Below, one piece after another: positions 16,439-26,034 of a stretch of DNA of 64,000 nucleotides (position 1 is the stretch's first letter; each line of letters starts with the position of its first letter). The DNA lies in contig CAUQNX010000016.1 in the NCBI GenBank assembly GCA_963519845.1, forward strand, positions 1 through 64,000, in the 5' to 3' direction. The position numbers and the translations under genes are program-made. Source of the stretch: Moellerella sp963519845. Its GTDB lineage: Bacteria; Pseudomonadota; Gammaproteobacteria; Enterobacterales; Enterobacteriaceae. The notes beneath the pieces are model-generated. The model ran no database searches, was not told where the DNA came from, and saw only the letters and a list, made by a program, of their open reading frames with translations.

Positions 16439-18961
16439 TCAGCTCTCTTCTTTGCTGAATAAGTGGCATAGCAGTAATAAATCGGTTTGATCGTCATTTG
16501 GCAGTACGGCAGGTATCGCCAATCCACAGCGTTTTTGCCCGCCCCAGTGCACGCTCATCGATTCCCCTGCGTTAATACCGCTCAGGTACAGGCTGCCATT
16601 ATCATCGACGATACCAACACTCTGTTTTTTGCTATTCAGTACAGTAGCCCCAAAGGGTGGCGTGGTTCCGTCAGCTAAGCGGATAAATGCCATCGATTTA
16701 TCACCAGCAATCACTTCAAATTTACGGTAACCAATAGCCCCTTCAGTCAAGGTGCCCTGCACAACTGAGCGCGTGGTTTCCGCGTTAGTGGGCAATTTAT
16801 TCAGGTCTATGCTGATCCTATTACGGTAATAGCTATTCACATCAGTAATCACGGCCTTACCAAAACGGTTGGACTGGGTTACCGGACCATTACCCCGAAG
16901 CGGTATTCCAGCAACGCCATCCGTATCTAATAGCATACGAGTTCCGCCCTGCATGCCCGTACGATGGAATGCAGCTCCTTCGATAGTCGCAGTCGCGCCA
17001 CCTTGCACAGACATACCCAGTGAGGCAGATTGCCCCTGCTGATACCCAGCATTCGCATTCATCTGTGTATTGTTGCCCTGATGGCTGTAATAACCACTTA
17101 CCATAGAGCCACTACGGGATGATCCAGCGCTCACCTGATAAGTATCGCCCTCATTGAGACGGTTGTAATAGCTGGCTTGGTGGCTGTTATCATTGCGATC
17201 TAAAGAGCTACTGTAGCTAATTGATCCAGTGCTGCCCCAAGGTACTGATAAGGATAGATACATCCCATCATCATTATTTCCCTCATATTTATTACGATAT
17301 GCTGTCAGGGAAAGACTCATATGTTTAAATTTACCAATATCGAAATAGCGCGCTAAAGAGAGGTTATAGCTGTCACTATCTGGGCGATTCCAATAGGTTT
17401 GATGGTTATAACTCAGATAAGCAGTCATGCCTAAATCACGAAGCTGCTGGTTAAAAGAGATGGTGTACATCTCTTTACTATTTTTGGCGCCTTGCCCTTG
17501 AGAACGAGCATCTAAATACTCACTCATACTCATATAGTTTTGTTGCGAGAAGCGGTAACCCGCAAAGGTAATTTGGCTGCCATAATCATCAAATCGTTTG
17601 GAATAACTTAATCGATAAGATCCACCGGATAATTTTTTCTCAACTCGTGGTAAATTCACTCTGGATTGCGTTACATCAAGGGATAGAGCACCAAATTTTC
17701 TTAAGTCACGACCAATACCTGCAGCCACTGAATTATAATCCCCGCCAGCGACACCACCGCCATACATTGACCAACCATTACTAATACCCCAAGAGAATTC
17801 ACTGGTGCCAAATAGTGGGCCATTGGTATGATGATCCCAATCGGATGGTCGCCCAACGGCAACTTTATAACGTACAGTGCCAGGCCGTGTTAGATAGGGA
17901 ATAGTGGCAGTTTCTACGGTAAACTCCTGCACACTCCCATCCTGTTCTTCCACGCGGACGTTTAATTGCCCAGACACAGCATCATTAAGATCCTGAATAC
18001 GAAATGGCCCTGCGGCTACCAAGCTCTCTTGTAATATTCGACCCTGTTGGCTAATAACCACTTTGGCATTACTTTTGGCTATACCCGCCACTTCCGGGGC
18101 ATAACCTCGTAAATTCGGCGGTAACATATTGTTATCAGTTACTAAACTGGCACCAATAAAGCGGAAACTATCAAAAATATCAGAATTTAAAAAGTTCTCA
18201 CCTAGAGTCAGCTGTGAGCCTAAACTCGGGAGCGCCCGATAGACGTAGTAGCGACTCCAATCCCAACTTTTATTAGATTCTTGTCCACCGCCAGGATTAT
18301 CGATGCGAGCCTGCCAGTCGGCACGTAAGCGCCAAGAACCAAAATTACCGCCGACAGTACCGTTACCGCTGCTGTTATAACCTTGTGCTCCGGTTTGAAA
18401 TTGTCGCTGAATTCGTAGGTTGGTATTGTAGTCAAAGAGCAAACCCGCAATACCATTGTCCCAACGAGAAGGTGGGTCCCAGTCGTCAGCGGTATATTCT
18501 AGATGGGTTTGAGGGATCGTCAGGTATAATGTGCCCGTCGCGATATCACCCTTAGAGGTCATACCCGCTAAACTACTGATATTGAGACATTCGTCTTCAC
18601 GCCACCAAATTAACTTCTCTTTCGCATCAGATTTCAAACCCAATTTATCGACTAATTCCGGGGTAATACAGGCTTCACTGCCCTTAGGATCATTTTCTAT
18701 TGGATAGAAGGTAATAGGATGTTCTTGCAATCCATGCTTATTAAGTTGTATCGCCATAGAATATTCCCCGGGCATGATATATCCGCTTTGGGAAAATTGT
18801 GTTACGTCAAAATTGGTACGATCGTTAATATCCAAAATATCTGTATTAAATTGAATATCATCAGCATGAGATTTCATTACTCCAGTGCTAATAATCAAAC
18901 CAATCATTACCCTCCAAATATTAAGTCTTGAAACTGGCACGAAAAAATAAGATAAATACAT
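16439..18961 (-). CDS. mrpC: Fimbrial outer membrane usher (MrpC/PapC-like)
   Basis: The 840-residue usher has a signal peptide (to about residue 33), an N-terminal chaperone-binding domain (IQFNTDILDINDRTNFDVTQFSQSGYIMPGEYSMAIQLN), the 24-strand barrel with plug (about 150-650), and C-terminal domains with the Cys pair near the end (RCGLAIP, LLLCHL). Length matches PapC-family ushers. It assembles the Mrp-type fimbria across the outer membrane. It is separated from the major pilin gene by 353 bp containing a terminator-like hairpin, so it probably depends on readthrough or a second promoter. The following chaperone gene is 50 bases downstream. Confidence 0.95.
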   Translation of the reverse strand: MYLSYFFVPVSRLNIWRVMIGLIISTGVMKSHADDIQFNTDILDINDRTNFDVTQFSQSGYIMPGEYSMAIQLNKHGLQEHPITFYPIENDPKGSEACITPELVDKLGLKSDAKEKLIWWREDECLNISSLAGMTSKGDIATGTLYLTIPQTHLEYTADDWDPPSRWDNGIAGLLFDYNTNLRIQRQFQTGAQGYNSSGNGTVGGNFGSWRLRADWQARIDNPGGGQESNKSWDWSRYYVYRALPSLGSQLTLGENFLNSDIFDSFRFIGASLVTDNNMLPPNLRGYAPEVAGIAKSNAKVVISQQGRILQESLVAAGPFRIQDLNDAVSGQLNVRVEEQDGSVQEFTVETATIPYLTRPGTVRYKVAVGRPSDWDHHTNGPLFGTSEFSWGISNGWSMYGGGVAGGDYNSVAAGIGRDLRKFGALSLDVTQSRVNLPRVEKKLSGGSYRLSYSKRFDDYGSQITFAGYRFSQQNYMSMSEYLDARSQGQGAKNSKEMYTISFNQQLRDLGMTAYLSYNHQTYWNRPDSDSYNLSLARYFDIGKFKHMSLSLTAYRNKYEGNNDDGMYLSLSVPWGSTGSISYSSSLDRNDNSHQASYYNRLNEGDTYQVSAGSSRSGSMVSGYYSHQGNNTQMNANAGYQQGQSASLGMSVQGGATATIEGAAFHRTGMQGGTRMLLDTDGVAGIPLRGNGPVTQSNRFGKAVITDVNSYYRNRISIDLNKLPTNAETTRSVVQGTLTEGAIGYRKFEVIAGDKSMAFIRLADGTTPPFGATVLNSKKQSVGIVDDNGSLYLSGINAGESMSVHWGGQKRCGLAIPAVLPNDDQTDLLLLCHLFSKEES

Positions 18962-19314
18962 TGCCTTTAGACCTTATCTATTTATAATTCCGGCATACTC
19001 TGAATTATTACAAACAGATCACATCAGCGGAATGTTATTACAACTAAATAACCACCTAAAAATATTCAGTGAAAATAAAATTTCAACTTGTAGCCCTAAT
19101 TAACTGTCACTATTTTTTATTTTTATTTACATCGGACAGGGATAATTTAACCATAAATATCTTTATTAGATCTTTATGCTAATAGGGTACTACTTTGCTT
19201 ACGGTGCTAAATAATCTTGGATTGATACTTAATGTCAGCAATAAATAAAAATTTATGCTGTAGAAAAAAGTATGCGGAAAAATCCGCATACTCAACTTCT
19301 ATTAAACTAGATGC
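18962..19314. other. Gap between major pilin and usher genes
   Basis: In Proteus mirabilis mrpB occupies the corresponding position. Here I find no pilin-like or other coding sequence. Apart from the hairpin at 19264-19292 the stretch is AT-rich without recognisable features. It may contain a secondary promoter for the usher gene or the 5' leader of the processed mRNA. Confidence 0.5.
19264..19292 (-). terminator. Rho-independent terminator/attenuator after the major pilin
   Basis: Read on the minus strand, AGTATGCGGA pairs with TCCGCATACT across a four-base loop and is followed directly by TTTTTT. It lies 23 bases after the pilin stop. Such a partial terminator is usual in fimbrial operons and yields far more major pilin than usher and minor subunits. 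Confidence 0.85.
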
Positions 19315-19839
19315 TTATTGGTAAGCCAGTTTAAACTCAGCAACTGCACTGAAGTTACCTGGTTTGATCGTTGCAGAAGCGCCATCACCCTGTAGGTAGG
19401 TAGAGAAACGCAAAGTAGTATCACCATCGCTCAGGTCATGAGCAGTTGTAGGTGTGCCCAATTTAATGACGTTACTCGCCAAGTCAGTGATAGCAACACT
19501 TGCGCCTGAAGCTGTACCAGTAATACCTAACAGGTCAGGGTCAACAGGTGATTTAGCGCCAGTAAATGTGGTAGTAACTGTTTTCAGTGTAGTTGGATCA
19601 CACTGATCTAATTTAATATCAAAAGATTGTGGTGCTGATTTACCACCATTTTTTAATGCTACGTTAGAAACTGAACCTAAAGATACTTCCTGATTAGCTG
19701 TATCTGATGAGATAGAGCAAGGTGCATCAATGATAGCGCCATAAATAGTTACAGTACCGTGTCCCTGGTCGGCAGCATTCGCAAAAGTAGCAATACCAAA
19801 AGCTAAAGATAAGCTAAGAACAACTTTATTAATTTTCAT
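19315..19839 (-). CDS. mrpA: Major fimbrial subunit (MrpA-like pilin)
   Basis: The 174-residue pilin has a clean signal peptide (MKINKVVLSLSLAFGIATFANA), the conserved Cys pair (IIDAPCSISSD and IKLDQCDPTTL) and the C-terminal strand FSAVAEFKLAYQ with penultimate Tyr. It is small, Ala/Thr/Ser/Gly-rich and stands first in the operon behind an AGGAAG site, all marks of the abundant shaft subunit. The operon order A-C-D-E-F-G-H equals that of Proteus mrp without mrpB. The orthology to MrpA rather than another Proteus fimbrial family is probable but not proven. Confidence 0.9.
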   Translation of the reverse strand: MKINKVVLSLSLAFGIATFANAADQGHGTVTIYGAIIDAPCSISSDTANQEVSLGSVSNVALKNGGKSAPQSFDIKLDQCDPTTLKTVTTTFTGAKSPVDPDLLGITGTASGASVAITDLASNVIKLGTPTTAHDLSDGDTTLRFSTYLQGDGASATIKPGNFSAVAEFKLAYQ

Positions 19840-20668
19840 TTTTCTTCCTATAGATAATTATAATGAGAGCATTGCCTATCTTAACGAGATAAATACACGA
19901 CTCTCTACTTGAAGGTAATTAGATGTCAAAAAATTTTAAATCCATTTAAATTAAAAACTGAAAAACACATAGTATCAAAAGGTAATAATTAATGAAAAAT
20001 CACATTTAAAATATTACATATAAAAATAAATCATAGAACTTGGAAATGGTGTTGTTATCAATATAAAAACCAATACACTAACGAGTATATTTTATTATGT
20101 TTTGATACTCTTGCGTCGGAACAAATAATACAAAAAATAGGTGTAAATTAACAGTATAAAAATAGATTAAGATAAACTTCGCCACTAAAAATGGAGGCGA
20201 AAGGAATAAAATAACAAATGACAGACCATAAACTACAAAACCACCACATTGCAAAATATAACTCTACAAAGAATAAAATGACAGGATAGAACTAGATAAA
20301 ATTATTGATTTTCAGAATAAAAATGCGATAGTGTATTCAATTAAAGCAACTACCCAGTGCTGCTAGATTATTCCTATCTATATGATTTTTAACTATAGAA
20401 TAGTAATCAAAATATAAAACAATCAGATGTTATGAAAAATAACAAGACGATATATTTAATTATACAAGCCTATGCAATAAAACATCTAAATATGAACTAA
20501 AACGCTAAATTAGAAGTATTAATAAAAATATCAATGGATAGTAAATTATAAATTTACTAATAAGCACTTCTATTAAATTGATAATTGTAGATATTAACTC
20601 TCTTTTCAATTATTGGTTGTTGTGGGCTTTATTGAGATATTAGATAGTAAATAAAACCAGGTAACAAT
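19840..20668. other. Long AT-rich region between pilin and PglL-like genes, no gene found
   Basis: This 829-bp divergent region has no credible coding sequence on either strand. It must contain the fimbrial promoter (leftward) and the promoter of the glycosyltransferase/LuxR pair (rightward). A small hairpin, TTCGCC (20178-20183) and GGCGAA (20196-20201), lies inside. A 10-bp inverted repeat at 19971-19980/20100-20109 was considered as a phase switch and rejected as likely chance. Long AT-rich leaders are typical of H-NS-silenced fimbrial operons. Confidence 0.6.
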
Positions 20669-22462
20669 ATGTATTATAAGAAAAAAACAGCATTATATCC
20701 CCAGTTACACAGACACTCATTTTTACCATTGGGACTATTACTCTGTTGGCTAATTTTTATTATTCCACTCTACCTACCCAATATGGGCGGAAGTGGATTA
20801 AAAGTGCCACAGAATATTATTAGTTGGGCCGTGGCAGCAGCTGTGGTAGCCACTATTTGGCTCACACGCCCGAGAGGTCAAAAGCTTACGCTCACCCTTA
20901 CTGCTTGTGGTTTATTGCTGGCCATTATGCTTATGGGAATTCCTTTATTTAATACCCCGGAAATCTGGTTTGATACTGCGTTATCACGCTGGCTTGGGTT
21001 AATAGGCGGTTGGATTTTTTATCTTTCCATGCTGCAATATCGCGCGCCTCATTTCTTTCGCCATTATCTATTTTACGCCATATTGATTGCCACACTATTT
21101 CAGGCCTTAATTGCGCTAATACAATTTACCTTTCCACAAATCGCACCGAGCTGGTTTTCCTATCCACTCCCAAACTTTCGACCCGTTGGAGTATTTCAAC
21201 AGGTTAATGTGCTAGCGAGTTTTCTAGCTACCGGATTAGCGCTGGCATTAATGCTATTCCTGTTAACCAAATTTCGGCTTATTAATAGTCATTATGAACA
21301 CTGGCGCATTAACCTATTAAAGCTAGCGATATTTCTATTTCCGCTACTGTTGGTTTGTTTACAATCTCGTATTGGTTGGATTGGTGGCTCGCTCGTCGCG
21401 ATACTGTTTATATACTGCTTTAGACGAACAAATCCACAGCAAATACAATGGGCTGCTGGCCTAATGTTTTTGGGAGGATTAACAGGTATCGCCCTACTGT
21501 TATTGGGAAATGTAACTGACATTGGCCTCTCGATCGTCAGCCACGAGTCATCCACCCAATCACGCTACACCATGCTAATAGATACATTAGCTATGATCGC
21601 TCAAAAACCTATTCAAGGTTGGGGCTATGGTGGTTTTGAGTACTCTTTTCAGCATTTTCGCATAGCACAAACACCTGTCCCTCTTATTACTGAGATAGCC
21701 CGCCATCCGCATAATGAGTTATTACTTTGGTGGGTAGAGGGGGGGATAGTCGCATTTATTGGTACTCTTATTTTGCTGGGTTGTGGGTTTCGTCTAGTCT
21801 GGAAAACATTAGGTTATGATCGCTCTCGATACCTTGCGATAACACAGCCACACGGTGAGGCTCTCTCAATCGCCATTGCCTTGTTACCCCTTGTTTTACA
21901 TACCCAAACTGAATATCCCTTTATGCTATCTAGCGCACAATGGGTCATCTTCTTGCTTCTGTTTGCGCGCTGGGATCGCCAAGTTTCTGCTCACTTTGAG
22001 AAGGTGACGCTGAGCTTCACAACGGAAATTGTGCTGAAATTTATCTTGGTTAGCCTATCCAGCCTAGTTTTACTTTTTGCCGCCAGCGGATTATGGGCCA
22101 ATTTTTCGCTTACTCAAATTGAACGTAACGGTCTGACAGATATTGAATCTGCTCGTCGAGCAATGGAATTTGATCCTTGGGTCAATACCGAACGCTGGGA
22201 ATACGATAAACAGACTTACTCCTTACTGACCTTTAACCGAACTCAAGAGCCCATGTTGCTCGCTAGCTATCAGCAATGGGCTGAAAACTACCTTCTCAAA
22301 CGAATTGATCAGAATATTTATGCTGCGCAAATCGCCATCTCTCAATATCAACAAGATGCCATAACACACAAGCGTTTACGCCAAGAAGCCCGTATCTTAT
22401 TTCCAGATGATCGCCGGTTCTTTACCTCATTTATCGACCAATCACAGAAGGCGACTCATTAA
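20669..22462 (+). CDS. PglL-like O-oligosaccharyltransferase / Wzy-C family membrane protein
   Basis: The 597-residue polytopic protein has about ten to twelve hydrophobic segments. A periplasmic loop contains the PglL/WaaL/Wzy signature HPHNELLLWWVEGGIVAFIG (about residues 345-364), preceded by GWGYGGFEYSF; a VFQQVNVLASFLATG segment lies near residue 175. The ~130-residue soluble C-terminus (ERWEYDKQTYS...) resembles the Wzy_C_2 region of PglL enzymes. PglL proteins transfer lipid-linked glycans to Ser/Thr of periplasmic proteins; WaaL ligases and Wzy polymerases share the motif, but this C-terminal part favours PglL. AGG precedes the ATG. The stop overlaps the start of the LuxR-type gene. 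Its protein substrate is unknown; the neighbouring fimbriae are candidates only by position. Confidence 0.75.
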   Translation: MYYKKKTALYPQLHRHSFLPLGLLLCWLIFIIPLYLPNMGGSGLKVPQNIISWAVAAAVVATIWLTRPRGQKLTLTLTACGLLLAIMLMGIPLFNTPEIWFDTALSRWLGLIGGWIFYLSMLQYRAPHFFRHYLFYAILIATLFQALIALIQFTFPQIAPSWFSYPLPNFRPVGVFQQVNVLASFLATGLALALMLFLLTKFRLINSHYEHWRINLLKLAIFLFPLLLVCLQSRIGWIGGSLVAILFIYCFRRTNPQQIQWAAGLMFLGGLTGIALLLLGNVTDIGLSIVSHESSTQSRYTMLIDTLAMIAQKPIQGWGYGGFEYSFQHFRIAQTPVPLITEIARHPHNELLLWWVEGGIVAFIGTLILLGCGFRLVWKTLGYDRSRYLAITQPHGEALSIAIALLPLVLHTQTEYPFMLSSAQWVIFLLLFARWDRQVSAHFEKVTLSFTTEIVLKFILVSLSSLVLLFAASGLWANFSLTQIERNGLTDIESARRAMEFDPWVNTERWEYDKQTYSLLTFNRTQEPMLLASYQQWAENYLLKRIDQNIYAAQIAISQYQQDAITHKRLRQEARILFPDDRRFFTSFIDQSQKATH

Positions 22463-23064
22463 TGCGCGCACTAAAAATACTTATCATCGACCAGAATCAA
22501 TTTTTTGTTTATGGCCTCAAGCAAACGATAAATAACCACTTTAATAAAAAAAATATTTCAGTGAAATATATTCATAGTAAACGCTCTTATTCTACGGCCG
22601 ATGTGATTATTCTCGCTCAAGATCAGTCAACAATAATCACAGCGTTAGGGTTAATATCTCAAAGTGTGGTTAACACTAAATTAATAAGAGTTATATCAAG
22701 ACAACAATCCTGTTTAACGGAAAATGTCGACCAATGGATATTTTATCGGCATCAAGATCATTCTGCTTTATTGTCCATGATTGACAAGATATTAAAACTA
22801 TCTAAACAATATGGCGCAATAAATATGCCAGAGACATATCAAAACATCGAGACTAAATCCCTTACTCGCCGCCAACATGAAATTATTTACTATATATTAA
22901 AAGGAATGAATCTAATTGAGATTGCGCACCTGTTAAATATCAACGAAAAAACGGTAAGCCATCATAAACGAGCTGCGATGGTCAGATTACAATTGAAAGG
23001 AACAACGGAATTATATCATTGGGCATTTGGCCGAATCACCAGCCCTATTTTTGAAGAGCAATAG
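22462..23064 (+). CDS. LuxR-type transcriptional regulator
   Basis: The 200-residue protein starts within the stop codon of the upstream gene (TAATG), so translation is coupled. The C-terminus holds a LuxR/FixJ helix-turn-helix (LTRRQHEIIYYILKGMNLIEIAHLLNINEKTVSHHKRAAMVRL, about residues 134-176). The N-terminal ~120 residues look like a degenerate receiver (ILIIDQNQFFVYGLKQTI, then VIILAQDQ), but I see no convincing phospho-accepting Asp context. This general shape recalls RcsB/FimZ/BglJ-type regulators that control fimbriae and capsule. Coupling to an oligosaccharyltransferase gene is unusual. Regulatory target unknown. Confidence 0.8.
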   Translation: MRALKILIIDQNQFFVYGLKQTINNHFNKKNISVKYIHSKRSYSTADVIILAQDQSTIITALGLISQSVVNTKLIRVISRQQSCLTENVDQWIFYRHQDHSALLSMIDKILKLSKQYGAINMPETYQNIETKSLTRRQHEIIYYILKGMNLIEIAHLLNINEKTVSHHKRAAMVRLQLKGTTELYHWAFGRITSPIFEEQ

Positions 23065-23253
23065 ATCCTATATTGTTAATCATTTATTTTTACTATTGCT
23101 TATTCGGCAATGCAATCAGTTAATCGACCGTGCTATGTCCCATAAAGCAAATATTTGATTCAATCTAACTACCTCCATTTTCTTTGATCTTAATAGGGGA
23201 TATTTCTGCTTATTGGCGCAAAATAGTCTTCAAGAGAATAAGAGGATATCTGG

Positions 23254-25530
23254 GTGAAAAACGGGATACAGCTTCGAATAAAAGGCAAAGTACAAGGGGT
23301 TGGTTTTCGGCCTTATGTTTGGCAACTCGCCCACCAGTGTCATCTCAATGGAGATGTTTGTAATGATGGTGAAGGGGTTTTGCTGCGCCTATTAGCCGAT
23401 GCGGATATTGAGAAACTCACACAGTTACTCTATCAACATTGCCCGCCTCTTGCCTATATCGACACTATTCAATCACAACCTTTTGAATGGCTCGAATTGC
23501 CCGATAAATTCTCAATTCGCCACAGTGGCGCCGGGCGTATGGATACTCAAATCATCCCCGATGCGGCAACTTGTGATCATTGCCAACGAGAATTATTCGA
23601 GCCCGCTAATCGTCGATTTGGCTATCCTTTTACCAATTGCACTCACTGTGGGCCTCGCTTTACCATTATTCGTCAAATGCCTTACGACCGCCCCAATACG
23701 GCGATGGCTGATTTTCCTTTATGTCCTGAGTGTCAACAGGAATACCAGTCTCCCGCAGATCGTCGTTTCCATGCTCAACCCAATGCTTGTCCAGTTTGCG
23801 GCCCTGAAATTAAGCTATGTGATCGCACAGGGGAAATATTAGCCACAACACATCAGGCGCTAGAGCAAGCCGTTCAACGCTTGTTACAAGGGGATATCAT
23901 TGCCATCAAAGGGTTAGGCGGTTTTCATCTCGCCTGTGACGCAACCAATGATCAAGTGATAAACCAGTTACGTCAGCGTAAACATCGTCCGACAAAACCT
24001 TTTGCGATCATGATCCCATCATTGGAATGGCTGACTGCTCAAGGAGTTGAGGTTAACGATGGCTTGCGCGCCTTAATGCTCAGCGCCGCAGCACCTATTG
24101 TGTTAGTTAAACAATGGCCGAATACTCTTTTAAGTCATGCGATTGCGCCAGCACTGTGTGAAATAGGTATTATGCTACCAGCGAATCCACTACAGCATTT
24201 ATTGATGCACTCGATAAAACGCCCATTAGTGATGACCTCTGGTAATGCATCGGGTAAACCGCCCGTATTGACTGAACAAGAGGCTTTATCCGATTTAGCC
24301 AATATTGCCGACCTTTGGCTGACGCATAATCGTGATATCGTGCAGCGCGCCGATGACTCTTTAGTTCGCTATCATGGTGATCAGGCTGAAATGATGCGTC
24401 GTGCCCGCGGCTATGTACCTGATCCAGTTGATTTACCCGCTGGATTTGAAAAATCGCCCTCAATACTGGCCCTCGGAGCCGATTTAAAAAATACCTTCTG
24501 CTTACTAAGAGATAAAAGTGCGGTTGTTAGCCAACATCTTGGTGATCTAGATGATATTGATATTTATCAGCAATATCAGCACGCTATTGACTTATTTCAA
24601 TCGATTTATCGCTTTACTCCTTCGGTACTCGTCAGCGATATGCATTCCAATTATATCAGCCATATTTACGCAAAAGAGTTATCTGAGCAGCTACAAATTC
24701 CCCTTATTCAAGTTCAGCATCATCATGCACATATTGCCGCCGCTATGATCGAACAGGGTATTCCCTTAGATGGGGATAAAGTGATTGGTTTAGCACTAGA
24801 TGGCTTAGGTTTTGGTGATGATGGGCATTTATGGGGCGGCGAATGCTTATTGGTTGATTATAGCTCTAGCCAATATTTGGGTGGATTACCCTCTGTTGCC
24901 ATGCCGGGCGGCGATATGGCGTCTCGTCAGCCTTGGCGTAATTTATTGGCACATTTACAGTGTTTTGTACCTGATTGGCAAGATCAAAATATTGCAGCGA
25001 TATTATCCCCTTATCCCTGTTCTGCGCTACTTAAAGCTATTGAACGCGGGATTAATGCGCCAACAGCCTCATCAACAGGTCGACTCTTTGATGCCGTAGC
25101 CGCCGCATTGGGTATCTGTACGAGTGAGGCGAGTTGGGAAGGCGAAGCGGCCTGTCAGCTGGAGGCGTTAGCGGCTAATTATAGCCGTAATCAACACCCA
25201 GTAACTTTACCGATCTTAGGTCAACATCTTGATTTATCAATATTTTGGCATCAATGGCTAAATTATCAGGCACCCGCTGCGGATCGAGCTTATGCCTTTC
25301 ATCTGGCGCTAGCGCAAGGTTTTGCCGATCTTGCTATTCAAGCTGCTCATCAGTATGGAATTAAAAAAATCGTACTGGCTGGCGGAGTTATGCACAATCA
25401 GCTGTTAAGAAAGTTACTTATCGAAAAATTACAGCCATTAGAAGTGATTTATGCACGTCAATTACCTATGGGTGATGGCGGGCTAGCATTAGGGCAAGCG
25501 GCTATTGCGGCAGCAAAATTAAAAAAATAA
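23254..25530 (+). CDS. hypF: Carbamoyltransferase HypF (hydrogenase maturation)
   Basis: The 758-residue HypF has all expected domains: acylphosphatase (about 1-90, VQGVGFRPYVWQLA), two zinc-finger pairs (CDHCQRELFEP, CTHCGPRF, CPECQQEYQ, CPVCGPEIK), a YrdC-like domain (IIAIKGLGGFHLACDA, about 205-390) and a Kae1-like domain with the HHHAH motif (VQHHHAHIAA). HypF makes the thiocarbamate on HypE that becomes the CN ligand of the NiFe centre. The start is a GTG with AAGAGGAT upstream. Separate from the hypBCDE group, it precedes hybO in the same direction, across a 504-bp regulatory gap. Confidence 0.97.
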   Translation: MKNGIQLRIKGKVQGVGFRPYVWQLAHQCHLNGDVCNDGEGVLLRLLADADIEKLTQLLYQHCPPLAYIDTIQSQPFEWLELPDKFSIRHSGAGRMDTQIIPDAATCDHCQRELFEPANRRFGYPFTNCTHCGPRFTIIRQMPYDRPNTAMADFPLCPECQQEYQSPADRRFHAQPNACPVCGPEIKLCDRTGEILATTHQALEQAVQRLLQGDIIAIKGLGGFHLACDATNDQVINQLRQRKHRPTKPFAIMIPSLEWLTAQGVEVNDGLRALMLSAAAPIVLVKQWPNTLLSHAIAPALCEIGIMLPANPLQHLLMHSIKRPLVMTSGNASGKPPVLTEQEALSDLANIADLWLTHNRDIVQRADDSLVRYHGDQAEMMRRARGYVPDPVDLPAGFEKSPSILALGADLKNTFCLLRDKSAVVSQHLGDLDDIDIYQQYQHAIDLFQSIYRFTPSVLVSDMHSNYISHIYAKELSEQLQIPLIQVQHHHAHIAAAMIEQGIPLDGDKVIGLALDGLGFGDDGHLWGGECLLVDYSSSQYLGGLPSVAMPGGDMASRQPWRNLLAHLQCFVPDWQDQNIAAILSPYPCSALLKAIERGINAPTASSTGRLFDAVAAALGICTSEASWEGEAACQLEALAANYSRNQHPVTLPILGQHLDLSIFWHQWLNYQAPAADRAYAFHLALAQGFADLAIQAAHQYGIKKIVLAGGVMHNQLLRKLLIEKLQPLEVIYARQLPMGDGGLALGQAAIAAAKLKK

Positions 25531-25662
25531 TAATTACTGAGAATTTCCAACTGAGAACTTTATTATTTGGCTTGTTTTAAAGTTATTCAATGAAATAGTT
25601 TTATGCATTTACAAAAAATCATTTCATTAATTAACCCGCAAATTTAACTCAATCATTTTTTT

Positions 25663-25681
25663 GATATTGATTCTCATTCGT
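25663..25681. promoter_or_regulatory. Possible Fur-binding site
   Basis: GATATTGATTCTCATTCGT agrees with the 19-bp Fur consensus at about 13 positions, including the GATA-TGAT-TCATT core. It lies far upstream (about 350 bp) of hybO, so any effect on the hydrogenase promoter is uncertain. Iron control would make sense for this iron-rich enzyme. Confidence 0.35.
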
Positions 25682-25930
25682 TGATCTATTCTTATTATTA
25701 AATAATTATACCGGAATAAATCGATAATTTAGCTTAGTTCACTTTCAATATATTATTTAATTTCTATGTAATTGATTAATAATGGGTTTGTTTTATTTTT
25801 TAATGTGATAAATACCACAATAATAAAAATTTATTTTTTCTTTTTAAGATTGAAAACCTATTTAGTTAATTAAAACTGAATCGATTTTTCTAACAAAAGT
25901 ATAAAAAAACATGCTCTATCTTATTGCTGG

Positions 25931-25944
25931 TTGATAAAGATCAA
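25931..25944 (+). promoter_or_regulatory. FNR box of the hyb promoter
   Basis: TTGATAAAGATCAA matches the FNR consensus TTGAT-N4-ATCAA at all ten defined bases. A TAGGAT sequence at 25966-25971 is spaced as a -10 element for a class II promoter (FNR centred near -41.5). This implies oxygen-repressed, FNR-activated transcription of hybO and following genes, about 90 bp upstream of the start codon. Confidence 0.85.
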
Positions 25945-26034
25945 ATAATAAAAAAGAGGTAGGACTAGGATCGGTCGCTATATTTACGATATTAAGCAGT
26001 GTCGATTAATCTACTTATAATAGGAAAAGAATAA

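Larger units (their letters stand above)
25531..26034. other. Regulatory region between hypF and hybO
   Basis: The 504-bp stretch has no coding potential. It holds a Fur-like sequence (25663-25681) and a perfect FNR palindrome (25931-25944). The rest is very AT-rich. Confidence 0.6.

Noticed and set aside
19971..20109. Inverted repeat AGTATCAAAA / TTTTGATACT 119 bp apart as a phase-variable fimbrial switch
   Set aside because: A 10-bp match is expected by chance in 800 bp of AT-rich DNA, and there is no recombinase gene in the window.
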